Source of the DNA: Schizochytrium sp. CCTCC M209059
Lineage: Eukaryota; Sar; Bigyra; Thraustochytrida; Thraustochytriidae
Assembly: GCA_000818945.1 (NCBI GenBank)
Contig: KN805424.1
Coordinates: 1 to 64,000 of the forward strand
Direction of reading: 5' to 3'
Length of the DNA stretch: 64,000 nucleotides
Position numbers and translations under genes: made by a program. A model generated the notes under the pieces. The model had not been told where the DNA came from. It saw nothing but the letters and a program-made list of their open reading frames with translations, and did no database searches. Positions 10,306 to 20,801 of this stretch are shown in pieces; the first letter of the stretch is position 1, and every line of letters starts with the position of its first letter.

Positions 10306-13300
10306 ATGGAGCCCAAAAGCGCGCGGGCGAAACGCGCGCCGGCTACCCTTGCGGCGGCGGCGGCGGCGGCGGCAGGAGTCGCCGTGCTGCTGCTCGCCAG
10401 CTCCGCCCAAGCCGTCGCGCCTGCGTGCGGGGCCGGAAGCTCCTCGTACATTTACCAGGCCAACACGAGATGCGTTGACAATGGGTTGAACGGCGTAGAG
10501 TCCGCCACCGTCGGCCTCGATACCTGCTGTGGTACCGCCACCGACACCGGCATCGTCGCAGACGGGGACTCCCAGACATGCCGAGATGTCACATCCTTGT
10601 ACCCATTCTGCGAAACTCCCGATGACTGCGATGTCAGTGATGACGACATTCTCACCATCAGCCTCGACATTGCCACCGCAGAAGCCAGCGACACATGCTG
10701 CCGCTCCTGCAAGTGCGTCGGCGATCCCGACTGCGTCTCCTTTGACAACACGCCCGCATCCTGGGTCCTCTGCGACGGCCGTCGCAGGAGCAATTGCAAG
10801 CAGGGTCGCTCTCCGTGCCGTCGCCAGCGCGACCACATGGGCAACCGATGCAAGTGGGTCAAGAAGGACCCCGAGTACCTTGGCTGGGATGTCGATGGCA
10901 GCCCTTGCCAGGTCAACTGGGAAAAGTCCGGCCACCCCACAATGCTCATGTATCAAACGGGCCTCTTCTCCGTCAACCTCACGCTCGGCGAGCGTGGTGT
11001 CATTGACAGTGTCCTCATCACGACTGGTGAATCCGGTGCAGACTACGTTCTCGACGCTGATGGCCTGCTTCGAGCACGACCCGCGCACGCTCGGCGAGCG
11101 TGGTGTCATTGACAGTGTCCTCATCACGACTGGTGAATCCGGTGCAGACTACGTTCTCGACGCTGATGCCTGCTTCGAGCACGACCCGCGTCTCAACCCC
11201 AACGACTACGCCGCCGCCGAAGAAGCGTGGACCTCGGGCTCGGGTGACGCCATTCCCGATACCTGGAGCGTCAGCCTCCCAAACAGCGTCGAAATCATGT
11301 GGAATGTCGTCGACGATGCCACGCAGTCCATCGTGGAGATCTACTGCACGCAGCCGCCAGGCACCAACCGCACGCGCCTCGACGTCAAGCGCCTCTACAG
11401 TCTGGTCAACGAGACTGATGCTAGCGATGAGGACGGCTTTTGCATCACCAACACCATTGATCGCGGCCTCGCCACCACAAAGTACGCCAACGCCGACGAC
11501 GACTACGAGTTCCAGCAAAAGTGTCTCGTGCAGACCCTTCCGGGGCTCCTGGCCACCTGCAAGATCATCATGGGCGCCGAATGCACGCCGTACAGCCTCG
11601 ATGACTACGTCACCGAGTGGTGCCAAAACGCCGACATTACCAACACTGACCTTAATGGCGACGTTGACGAGTGCATCCGCATGCTTGTGCAAAGGGGATC
11701 TGAAAGTGTCCGCGGTGAGCGCTGGACGCGTTACATTTGCCAGCTCAACCGTGTCGACGACGTCGACGAGTGCATGGCCCTCGTGTCCCAGTTCGGCTGG
11801 GCGCAGTTCCTCATGGACAGTTCCGACGGTCTCGTCGACTCTGGCAACGAGCTTTCCAGCTGCGCCTCCAGCGTCACTGCCTACTCTACGCTCGAGGGTG
11901 AGAATGCGACGTGTGCCTTTGGCGTCTTCGTCGAGTACCTTCCCAGCGGAGAGGCCACTGATGCTGACGCGGACTGGGTACAGGCCTTCTTCATTCCCGC
12001 CGACCTTGTTCCGTGCAACAACGAGCTCGTCATTGACGGTACGCAGTACCCTGAGCTCTTTGCCTACCCTTTTCGCTTTCGCCAATGCACTCTCGACTCG
12101 AGCTGCCTTGCCGACTCGGCTTGTGCCCCCACTCTCGGCTTTGATGCCTCTGTCACCTTTGAATCGACCTGCGAAGACCTCCTGCGCAATGACGACGAAT
12201 GCTTCAGCACGCAATGCCCCATGAACGCGGATGTCATTTCGAGCCCACAGGCCGTGTGCGAGGATGCTCCTTCCGCTCCGCTCGAGATCGGATCCTGCGA
12301 CTCGTGCTGCGTTGCCAGCGCGATCCTTGCATCTGAAAGCGATGGCACCGACCTCGATGGCGGTAGCACAGGTGAGGTCGTCGACGCAGAGACCTGCCGG
12401 CAGCTGATCATTCAGTCACCCTACTGCGATACGACCACGCAGTCGGACATTTGCGATAGTCTCACCGCTGAAGATGGCGAAGCTGTCCTCACTCTCGAGT
12501 TCACCATGAACACCACGGAAATGAGCTGCTGCCGTTCTTGCGCCGCCTGGGGCGATCCGCTCATCTCCAGCTTTTACGGCGAGACCAGCAAGTGGATCAA
12601 CTGCGATGGCCGCAACAGCCGTTGTAGCGTCAAAGAGGATGTCTGCACCAGCCAACTCGACCATGCTGGCAATGCTTGCGTCTACAACGCCACGATTGCC
12701 GACCTGATCGAAATCGGTTCCGACATTGGCGCCTACGGCTCGCCTTGCCAGTCGAATGCGTCCCTCTCCGGTGAAGCCGTTCTCACCATGTACGAGACCG
12801 AAGGTTTTCGTGTCACAATTACTAACGGCGAGCGCAGTGTCATTACTCATGCCACCATTGAACTTACCAATGACGTCTACGAGCTCGACCCATCGCAGTG
12901 CTTCAACGAGAATCCGTACGACGCGTGGACTCTGTCAGACGGCTCGGATCCCACCCAAGGCACTCTTGACCTGACCTTTAACGACACCGACCGCGACAAC
13001 GAAAAGCAGTGGACCATTCGTGACTCCGACACCGGCATCTTCATGAAGATTGTCTGCCTGCGCCGCGTCTCCCAGGCCGGCTACGTTGGTGGCTACCGTA
13101 TGAACATTGAGTCCCTCATCGATACAGTCGCCAACCGCACCACGTTCAGTGGATTCTGCGAGACTGGTACCATCGATTACGGACTCGCCACCATCAACAG
13201 CAACGGTGAGATCTGCCAGGAGAACATCGAGGACCTTGTCGAATTCTGCCGCGCCGTGGCCGAGCCTTCGTGCATGAAGGAGCAGGTTGCCGACCTTGTG

Positions 13301-13897
13301 AAGGATTGGTGCGACACTGCCAATGTTTATGTCAGCTACGACAACCACGCCCAAAAGTGCGTCAACGCCATCAAACCCGGCCGTTCAAACTCGAACAAGG
13401 TCCTCGCAGACTGGCAGGCCGTCTACTGCGATGCCGTGAGCTCGCTTCGTGATGCCTCGCAATCCGAGGAGACTTGGCAGGCCTTCTGTGTCTCGCGTCT
13501 GCAGAACGAGGGCTTTGCCGCCGTGGTTGCCGAGCTTGGAGACGGTCGTCTTACGTCTTCGTCACAGAGCGAGTACTGCGCTAGTTCCGCCACCGAGTAC
13601 GGGCTCAAGTCCGATAGCGATGGTTGCATGCCTGGCGTCACCGTAGAGTACCAGACCACCGAGGGCAACTGGACAGAGCTCTTCTTCGTGCCGCAAAACC
13701 TGCCTCCTTGCGGCGATACCCTCGAGATCTCCGCTACAGACTTCCCCGAACTCTTTGTGCATCCCATTCGCTTTGTTCAATGCGAGCTGGATACCACGGC
13801 CTGCCCCGTGGCCTCTCACACAGACTCCTATTGCGCAGCTGCGCAAGGGTACACGATCTCGTACATGTTTACCCAAGCTGACAGCGTTTGCAGTTAA
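10306..13897 (+). CDS. Secreted cysteine-rich two-module protein, array copy 2 (frame broken by a 106-nt duplication)
   Basis: The ATG at 10306 has a good context (GCCAATGG) and opens a signal peptide with an Ala-rich core and probable cleavage after about residue 36 (AQA). Module 1 shows CCRSCKCVGDPDC and WVLCDGR. Module 2 shows CCRSCAAWGDPL and WINCDGR. The reading frame is interrupted: a direct duplication (10980-11085, then 11086-11190, period 106) shifts the first part to a stop at 11112. The rest of the protein continues in another frame to the stop at 13897. The period is 1 modulo 3, so one unit alone would be in frame, as in copy 3. No AG|GT junction in the unit would let the duplicate be spliced out as a simple intron. 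It is therefore either an assembly artefact or a real frameshift that makes this a pseudogene. All the rest of the gene is intact and very close to copy 3. Confidence 0.75.
10980..11190 (+). repeat. 106-nt direct duplication inside array copy 2
   Basis: The segment starting CACGCTCGGCGAGCG at 10980 recurs at 11086. The two units are identical except that the first has one extra G (about 11062-11063, GATGGCC against GATGCC). Copy 3 has a single unit at the equivalent place. Confidence 0.9.
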
Positions 13898-15811
13898 GGT
13901 GGTAGGGAGCCTTTCTGTAGATTGCACAGCTTTTCACATGTGAACCTCAATCGCTCACTCCTTGGGCCTCCAGCAAGTGGTCGGCTCGGTGATTCTCCTT
14001 GGTAGTATTTAGCGCTGCGTTGACATGCGACTCACTCAGATAACATATATATCTTGACATCACTCCTTTATCTATCCATCATGAGCGTGATCATCACCCT
14101 GTCCCATCTTCATGGCGAGAATCTCAGGCCCAGAATGGCCCTTTGTGTGCCGCAGGCGTTCGTGGTCGTCTCATGCGCTCGAGTAGTGTGGTGCGAATTG
14201 GACGAGAATTATGTTTGCCGCCACCTTTCGCTGCGTATTGCTTCCACACTTGCTCGACTTCAGCATCCTGATGCACACACACAATCGAGAGCATCTCGTT
14301 ATAATCAACGCCGCCATGCTTGTGAACCGACTCTGTGTGAAAAGCCAGCCACCACGGCTATATCCGGTCCGTTGCCAAGAAAATGCTCAGGAACCCAGCA
14401 CGGGGCTTCCGGGCTCCACCTTCATCCAATCGTGGCGACTCAGCTCCGGTCCACTCCGCTCAACTGCCTCCTCATTACAAGTCAGGCCAGAACCCTTGGT
14501 CTCATTGACGTTCACGGGACGATCTTGAGTCAGCGTTTCGGGCTTGATCGGTCGCGTTTCCTATTCCGGCCCGGTCTCCGATTTCCGTCCCCGATGCCCA
14601 CGCCTGCGCGCGTGACGCCCTGTACTCCCTTGTTCTCTCGGCATGTGCCCTCAACGGGACTTGCAAGTGGACGGTCCGCGGCTCTCTCCTTGAAATTACG
14701 GCGCTGCGCCCACAAAGGTCCCCTGGGACCTCGTCCATTGCGCTTGAGGCTCACTCGCTCCAGGCTCGGTCTCGTCCTCCGCGCCGCCTCGGGAAACTTC
14801 TAGCTATGTGCCTCTTCTTCGCCCCCGCCGCCACGGCCTTACGAGTTGTGCTTCCTCGCGACGCGAAGAAATGGACACCAACGTGTCGCTGTCAAGTTGG
14901 AGCAGCCATCAGCTAGCTAGGACGCGACATCTTCATCTTCTTCTTTTAAGATGTTAGTAAAAGGAGACGGAAAGGAAATTATAAAGGAAAAAGGGCGGAG
15001 TCCAAGAATCCAATATGGCAGAACCCACAGTCGGCGCTCTCGCACATTTCCGCGCTCCCCAAGCCAGTCCCTGGGACCGCGCGTCGGGACGCCCTGCGTC
15101 CCCGAGCGTCGCGTGGCCAACGCCTTGCGCCTCGCGCCGCGCCGTGCCGCGCCGCGCTGCGCCGCGCTGCGCTGCGCTCCGTCACGTCTCCGGCCGGCCT
15201 GCTTGTCTGCGCGGACGGGCTCCAACCAGCTCGCGTCTCGCTCGCTGGCTTCTCGTACTTTTTCATAGAAAGCAAAAAAAAAGTAAAAGAATAGAAAACT
15301 CCGAGCGACGCGAACTCGAACTGGCTGTGAGAGCGGGGCCGGCGACAGGCTGCGCGTATACGCTCTTGGCCAGCCAGCCGGTCCGAAGTGAGAGCCCACG
15401 CGCACGATGAGGTCACGATGAGGGAAGACCAATGGGACACGGCCGGCTCCTGCTCCCGTGTAGTTCACAGTGGGGGAGAGAGGGCGCGTGAGGGAGAGTG
15501 ACAGCGGGAGCGTCCACCTGAAACAAGGGGCACTAAGGGGTAACAAAGGGAAATCAGCAGGAAAAGAATCCAGTCATCGCGCCAAGACCACACCGTCCGG
15601 GCTGCTGCCCGCCATCGCCATCGCCATCGCCATCGCAAGCAAACCTGCAACAGCAAACCCCAAACACAAAGACCACCGCGACAACACAGCCGAAGCGACC
15701 GAAGCGACCGAACGAAGGAACAAAGGAAAGGAAACGACAGGAAAGGAAAAGGATAAGGAAAGGAAAGGAAAGGAAAGGAAAGGACGAACTGGGACACTTG
15801 TACATCAGAGA
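13898..15811. other. Intergenic region between array copies 2 and 3
   Basis: No supported gene. The part from about 14.39 to 14.80 kb is notably free of the microsatellites that fill the other gaps, yet has no convincing protein. From about 15.1 to 15.8 kb there are CGCTGCG-like runs and then an AAAGG repeat just before the next gene. Confidence 0.5.
15728..15783. repeat. AAAGG purine tract just upstream of array copy 3
   Basis: Tandem GGAAA/AAAGG units end about 30 nt before the ATG at 15812. The tract probably lies in the leader or core promoter. An upstream in-frame extension to about 15470 translates it as Lys/Glu-rich sequence ahead of the signal peptide and was rejected. Confidence 0.7.
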
Positions 15812-18800
15812 ATGAGCACGACGCAAAGCACGCGCCGCACGGCAGCGGCCGCCGTCATGGTCGCAGTAGTGGCCGTACTGGCCAGCACCACAGAGTCTAT
15901 TGCGCCCTCGTGCGGGGCCGGAGGCAACTCGTACATCTACCAGTCGAACACGCGCTGCGTGTCAAGTGACGGCGTCACCAGTTTGGAGTCGCCGAGCGCG
16001 TCTTACTCGACCTGCTGCGGCCTTAATACCGATAGCGGCATCGTTTCGGCCGACGACACCCAGACCTGCCGTAGCGTCACCTCCGTGTACCCATACTGCG
16101 AAAGCCCGGATGACTGCGACGTCGATGAGGACGATACCCTCATCATCAATCTTGCCGTCGATACCGCCGATGCCAGCGACACATGCTGCCGTTCCTGCAA
16201 GTGCGTCGGTGATCCCGATTGCGTCTCCTTTGACAGCACACCCGCGTCCTGGGTTCTCTGCGATGGCCGCCGCCAAAACAACTGCAAGCAGGGTCGCTCT
16301 CCATGCCGTCGCCAGCGCGACCACATGGGCAACCGCTGCCAGTGGGTCAAGAAGGACCCCGAATACCTTGGCTGGGATGTTGATGGCAGCCCCTGCCAGG
16401 TTGACTGGGAAAAGTCTGGCCACCCCACCATGCTCATGTATCAAGCGGGCCTCTTTGCCGTCAACCTCACGCTAGGTGAGCGCGGCGTCATTGACAGTGT
16501 CCTCATCACGACTGGTGAATCCGGTGCAGACTACGTTCTCGACGCTGATGCCTGCTTCGAGCACGACCCGCGCCTCAACCCCAGCGACTATGCCGCCGCC
16601 AAGGAAGCATGGACTTCGGACTCTGGCAACGCCATCCCCGATACCTGGAGCGTCAGCACCCCGAATAGCGTCGAAATCATGTGGAGGGTTGTCGACGATG
16701 CCACGCAGTCCATTGTCGAGATCTACTGCACGCAGCCGCCAGGCTCAAGCCGCACGCGCCTCGACATTAAGCGCCTCTACAGCCTTGTCGACGAGATCGA
16801 TGCCAGCGACGAGGACGGCTTTTGCGTCACCAACACCATCGACCGCGGCCTCGCCACTACGAAATTCAAGAACGCTGACGATGACTACAAGTTCCAGCAA
16901 AAGTGCCTTGTACAAACCCTTCCCGGAACTCTCGCGACCTGCAAGATCATCATGGGCGCCGAATGCACGCCGTACAGCCTCGATGACTACATTACCGAAT
17001 GGTGCCAAAATGCCGATATCACCAACACCGACCTCGCTGGCGACGTCGACGAGTGCATTCGCATGCTTGTGCAGAAGGGCTCCGAAGCTGAGCGCAGTGA
17101 GCGCTGGACGCGATACATTTGCCAGCTCAACCGCGTTGACGATGTCGATGAGTGCATGGCCCTCGTCTCTCAGTTCGGCTGGGCCCAGTTCCTCATGGAC
17201 AACTCCGATGGTCTCGTCGACTCTGGCAACGATTCCTCCAGCTGTGCTTCGAGCGTCGCTGCCTACTCCAAGCTCGAGGGCGACAACGCGACGTGTGCTT
17301 TTGGCATTTTTGTCGAGTACCTTCCCAGCGGAGATGCCACTGACGATGACGCGGTGTGGGAGCAGGCCTTTTTCATTCCCGCCGACCTTGCGCCGTGCAA
17401 CAACGAGCTCGTCGTGAGCGGTTCAGAATACGCGGATCTCTTTGCTTACCCGATTCGCTTTCGCCAGTGCTCCCTCGACGCGAGCTGCCTTGCCGACTCG
17501 GCGTGCGCCCCCACCCTTGGCTTTGACGTGTCCATCAACTTTTCCACTGACGACTGCCCGCCCACCACTTCGAATGATGGCAACCTTTGCTTTGACGCGG
17601 AGTGTCCCATGAACTCGGACGTTGTTTTGAACCCGCAGTCGGTGTGCGAGACCGTCCCGAACGCCCCCCTCGAACTTGGCTCGTGCGAGTCTTGCTGCGT
17701 CGCCGATTCTATTCTTAACTCCGATGACAGCTCTGATGACAGTGAGGACGAGCAAACGTGCCGTCAGCTCACGATCCAGGCGCCGTACTGTGACGCCAAC
17801 CAAGAGTCGATGCAAGACATCTGCGACAAGCTCGTCTCCGAGGAAGGCCAGGGTGTGCTTACTGTCGACTTTACCTTGGATACCACCGAGATGAACTGCT
17901 GCCGCTCCTGCGCTGCCTGGGGTGACCCGCTCATCTCGAACTTTTACGGCGAGACCAGCAAGTGGATCAACTGTGACGGCCGCAACAGCCGCTGCAGTGT
18001 CAAGAAGAACGTCTGCACCGAACAGCTTGACCATGCCGGTAACGCTTGCGTCTACAACCCCGATATTGCAGCCTTGATTGAGACAGGATCCGACATTGGC
18101 GCCTACGGCTCGCCTTGCCAGTCGAACGTGTCACTCTCGGGCGAGGCCATTCTCACCATGTACGAGACCGACGGCTTCCGTGTCAACATTACCAACGGCG
18201 AGCGCAGCGTCATTTCCCATGCGTCCATCGAGACTGTTGCGGGCGAGATTTACACGTTGGACGCCTCGCAGTGCTTCAACGAGGACCCGTACGATGCATG
18301 GACCCTGGCGAGCGGTGAAGACGCGCAATCGGGCTCTCTGGCTCTTGCATTCACCGACACCGACCGCGAGCACGAGAAGAAATGGACTGTACGGGACACC
18401 GCGAGCGGCATTTTCATGAAGATCGTCTGCCTGCGCCGCGTCTCCAAGTCTGGCTACATCGGCGGCTACCGCATGAACATCGAGACTCTCATTGACACAG
18501 TCACGGATCGTGTCTCGTCGAGCGGCTTTTGCGAGTCGGGCACGATCGACTACGGTCTTGCCACCATCAACAGCAACGGCGAGGTCTGCCAGGAGAACAT
18601 CGAGGACATTGTTGCGTTTTGCCGTGCCGTCGCATCACCTTCGTGCATGAAGGAGCAAATCGTCGAGCTCGTCAACGACTGGTGCGACACCGCTAATGTC
18701 TTTTCCAGCTACACGAACCATGCTTCAAAGTGCGTCAAGGCGATCAAACCAGGCCGCTCCAACAAGAACAAGGTCCTCGCCGACTGGCAGGCCGTTTACT

Positions 18801-19279
18801 GCGACGCCGTCAACTCGCTCCGCGACCCGTCGCAGTCCGAGGAGACCTGGCAAGCACTGTGCGTCTCGCGTCTGCAGAACGAGGGCTTTGCCTCGGTTGT
18901 CGCTGATCTCGGAGACGGTCGCCTCACCTCTTCCTCGCAGAGCTCGTACTGTGCCAGCTCCGCGACTGAATACTCGCACAAGTCGGAGAGCGATGGCTGC
19001 ATGCCGGGTGTCAGTGTCGAGTACCGGAATTCGGATGGCGACTGGGTGGAGGCCTTCTTCGTTCCCCAGAACCTTCCTCCTTGCGGCGACAGCCTCGACA
19101 TCCTCGCCACGGACTACCCCGAGCTCTTCCTGCACCCCATTCGTTTCCTCCAGTGCGAGCTCGACACCACGGTTTGCCCCGTGGCCTCGCATGAGGATTC
19201 TTATTGCGCAGCTGCTCAGGGCTACACGATCTCGTACATGTTTTCCCAGGCGGGCAGCGTCTGTAACGACGACGTCTAA
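15812..19279 (+). CDS. Secreted cysteine-rich two-module protein, array copy 3
   Basis: Encodes 1,155 residues with an uninterrupted frame. The start (MSTTQSTRRT) gives a signal peptide with cleavage around residue 29. Module 1 carries CCRSCKCVGDPDC and WVLCDGR, then CRRQRDHMGNRC. Module 2 carries CCRSCAAWGDPL and WINCDGR, then CxxQLDHAGNAC. Shared blocks follow in each module: GSPCQ, LTMY or LMY, GERxVI, a Trp-Cys helical block, and FF(I/V)P..L.PC. Several N-x-S/T sites are present, consistent with a secreted glycoprotein. It is closest to copy 2, including a tract around 16486-16572 that is identical at the DNA level. It is the best intact reference for the family in this window. Function is unknown. 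Confidence 0.88.
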   Translation: MSTTQSTRRTAAAAVMVAVVAVLASTTESIAPSCGAGGNSYIYQSNTRCVSSDGVTSLESPSASYSTCCGLNTDSGIVSADDTQTCRSVTSVYPYCESPDDCDVDEDDTLIINLAVDTADASDTCCRSCKCVGDPDCVSFDSTPASWVLCDGRRQNNCKQGRSPCRRQRDHMGNRCQWVKKDPEYLGWDVDGSPCQVDWEKSGHPTMLMYQAGLFAVNLTLGERGVIDSVLITTGESGADYVLDADACFEHDPRLNPSDYAAAKEAWTSDSGNAIPDTWSVSTPNSVEIMWRVVDDATQSIVEIYCTQPPGSSRTRLDIKRLYSLVDEIDASDEDGFCVTNTIDRGLATTKFKNADDDYKFQQKCLVQTLPGTLATCKIIMGAECTPYSLDDYITEWCQNADITNTDLAGDVDECIRMLVQKGSEAERSERWTRYICQLNRVDDVDECMALVSQFGWAQFLMDNSDGLVDSGNDSSSCASSVAAYSKLEGDNATCAFGIFVEYLPSGDATDDDAVWEQAFFIPADLAPCNNELVVSGSEYADLFAYPIRFRQCSLDASCLADSACAPTLGFDVSINFSTDDCPPTTSNDGNLCFDAECPMNSDVVLNPQSVCETVPNAPLELGSCESCCVADSILNSDDSSDDSEDEQTCRQLTIQAPYCDANQESMQDICDKLVSEEGQGVLTVDFTLDTTEMNCCRSCAAWGDPLISNFYGETSKWINCDGRNSRCSVKKNVCTEQLDHAGNACVYNPDIAALIETGSDIGAYGSPCQSNVSLSGEAILTMYETDGFRVNITNGERSVISHASIETVAGEIYTLDASQCFNEDPYDAWTLASGEDAQSGSLALAFTDTDREHEKKWTVRDTASGIFMKIVCLRRVSKSGYIGGYRMNIETLIDTVTDRVSSSGFCESGTIDYGLATINSNGEVCQENIEDIVAFCRAVASPSCMKEQIVELVNDWCDTANVFSSYTNHASKCVKAIKPGRSNKNKVLADWQAVYCDAVNSLRDPSQSEETWQALCVSRLQNEGFASVVADLGDGRLTSSSQSSYCASSATEYSHKSESDGCMPGVSVEYRNSDGDWVEAFFVPQNLPPCGDSLDILATDYPELFLHPIRFLQCELDTTVCPVASHEDSYCAAAQGYTISYMFSQAGSVCNDDV

Positions 19280-20088
19280 AGCCCAGGCCCTTCCCAGAAT
19301 CTCTGTCTGACTGACTTTTGAATGTCTGAATTGGCTGCGAAGCCACCACCTACATTATCATTTTATTTTCTGACGCATGAATCATTTCCACTTCACAACG
19401 CATGATACATACCTAAAACGAAGGTGACGACTGACTGTTGCTTTTGCGACAATGCCGTGATCCTGCTGCTTGCTGCCTGCTTCATGGCTCGTTCTTTTTC
19501 CCTTTTGGCGTGCGCCAAGCTACGAGCCTTGGTCCAGTCGTGGCCGCGACTGATATCGGCCTTCGATTTTCGCCACCCCTTTTTGCCTCCGCTGTCTTGC
19601 TCTGCTCTCAAGCAACACTGCCCGCCCCGCCACGAAGCCCTCGTCGCCGACGCCGCAGCTGCGGTCCGTCCGCGGCGCGACAAATGTGGCTCCCCTTCCC
19701 TTCCCTTTTCCTCTCTTTCCACGATCTTTCCCGGCCTTACACACCCCCTAATAACCCCTACCGCAAAGTGTGCACTCTCCCTTTTTTTTTTTCTCTCCCT
19801 TTTCTTCCTTGTCCCCTATCCTCCCTTCCGGATCACGCGCTCGCGCGTCGCTTCTCGCGCCTTCGCGCCTTCGCCGCGGCCCATCGGCGCCCGCACGCTG
19901 GCCCTCGCTGGCGCCTCCCTCCCTCGTTCCTGCCGAGCGTCCCTCCGAGCCCCGCGCGGGCGCCGTCACGGGGGCCGGCCCCGGCCGCTGCGGACGCGCG
20001 GAAGACAGAAGGGGAAGGCCCTCGCGCTTTGATTTTGTCCCGCTGTGGGGGCCCCGACTCGGCCGCTGCCCTCCCTCCCTCATCTCCG

Positions 20089-20146
20089 CTCTGCTCTGCT
20101 CTGCTCGGCGCCGTCACTGCTCTGCTCTGCTCTGCTCTGCTCTGCG
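20089..20146. repeat. CTCTG pentanucleotide repeat
   Basis: Two blocks of tandem CTCTG units are separated by a short CGGCGCCGTCA spacer. This is simple sequence. Confidence 0.75.
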
Positions 20147-20667
20147 CAAGCGTGACCGACTGACCGCAAGCCAAGCGTGCGCGCACAGCCTGGCTGCTTC
20201 CCTGCACGCCTGCAGCGCTTCGCTTGTCTGCAGCGCTTCGCTTGTCTGCAGCGCTTGACTGTCTGCCTTCGGGGTCCCTCGAAGACCCACGCGGTCCGTG
20301 GCATCGTCGAGCAGCGCCGTGCCATGCCAGGCCAGGCCAGGCCAGGCCAGGCCAGGCCATGCCTTGCCGCGCCTTTGCGAAGCCTGTCCTCTCCCCGCGC
20401 GCGGAAAGAGGCGTGCAGGCTGTGCACGGGCACGCGCTGCGCGTCCGTCCGGCCCGCCGCAGCTGCATGGCTGGCTGTAATCGATCAATTGATTGATCGC
20501 TCCATCAAGCGGAGCGAAGGCGTGGCTGATGACCACTCCACTACCACTCACTCCTTGTGCACCTTTTGCCACCAGTCAAGTATACATTCATTCCTCGCAT
20601 TTCGCAGGCAGCAAACCCGAAAGAAAAGCGCGTGCGCGCCCGCTCGCCCTCGACAGCTTCGGCGTAC

Positions 20668-20710
20668 GCCCGTCCGTCCGTGCGTGCGTACGTACGTACG
20701 TACGTACGCC
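20668..20710. repeat. CGTC/CGTG/CGTA tetranucleotide repeat
   Basis: CGTCCGTCCGTG passes into tandem CGTA. The CGTA part is self-complementary. It lies about 90-130 bp upstream of the ATG of array copy 4. Confidence 0.75.
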
Positions 20711-20801
20711 CGTCTGCTCCGCGCGGGAGCTCTCGCCGCCGCATCCAAGGGACCGCCCGAGCTCGTAGCTGGCACGTGCACGGCGAGGAGGTCGCAACGC
20801 G

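Larger units (their letters stand above)
19280..20801. other. Intergenic region between array copies 3 and 4
   Basis: No supported gene. It contains the 3' end of copy 3 and then pyrimidine-rich DNA. Clustered short tandem repeats follow: CTCTG units (about 20089-20146), about 2.5 copies of a 19-bp unit with CTGCAGCGCTTCGCTTGT (about 20210-20260), AGGCC units (about 20327-20358) and the self-complementary CGTA repeat (about 20680-20708). The promoter of copy 4 must lie in the last part. Confidence 0.55.

Noticed and set aside
14054..14803. 249-residue open frame between array copies 2 and 3
   Set aside because: Composition and codon use differ from real genes here, there is no domain, and overlapping frames look equally plausible.
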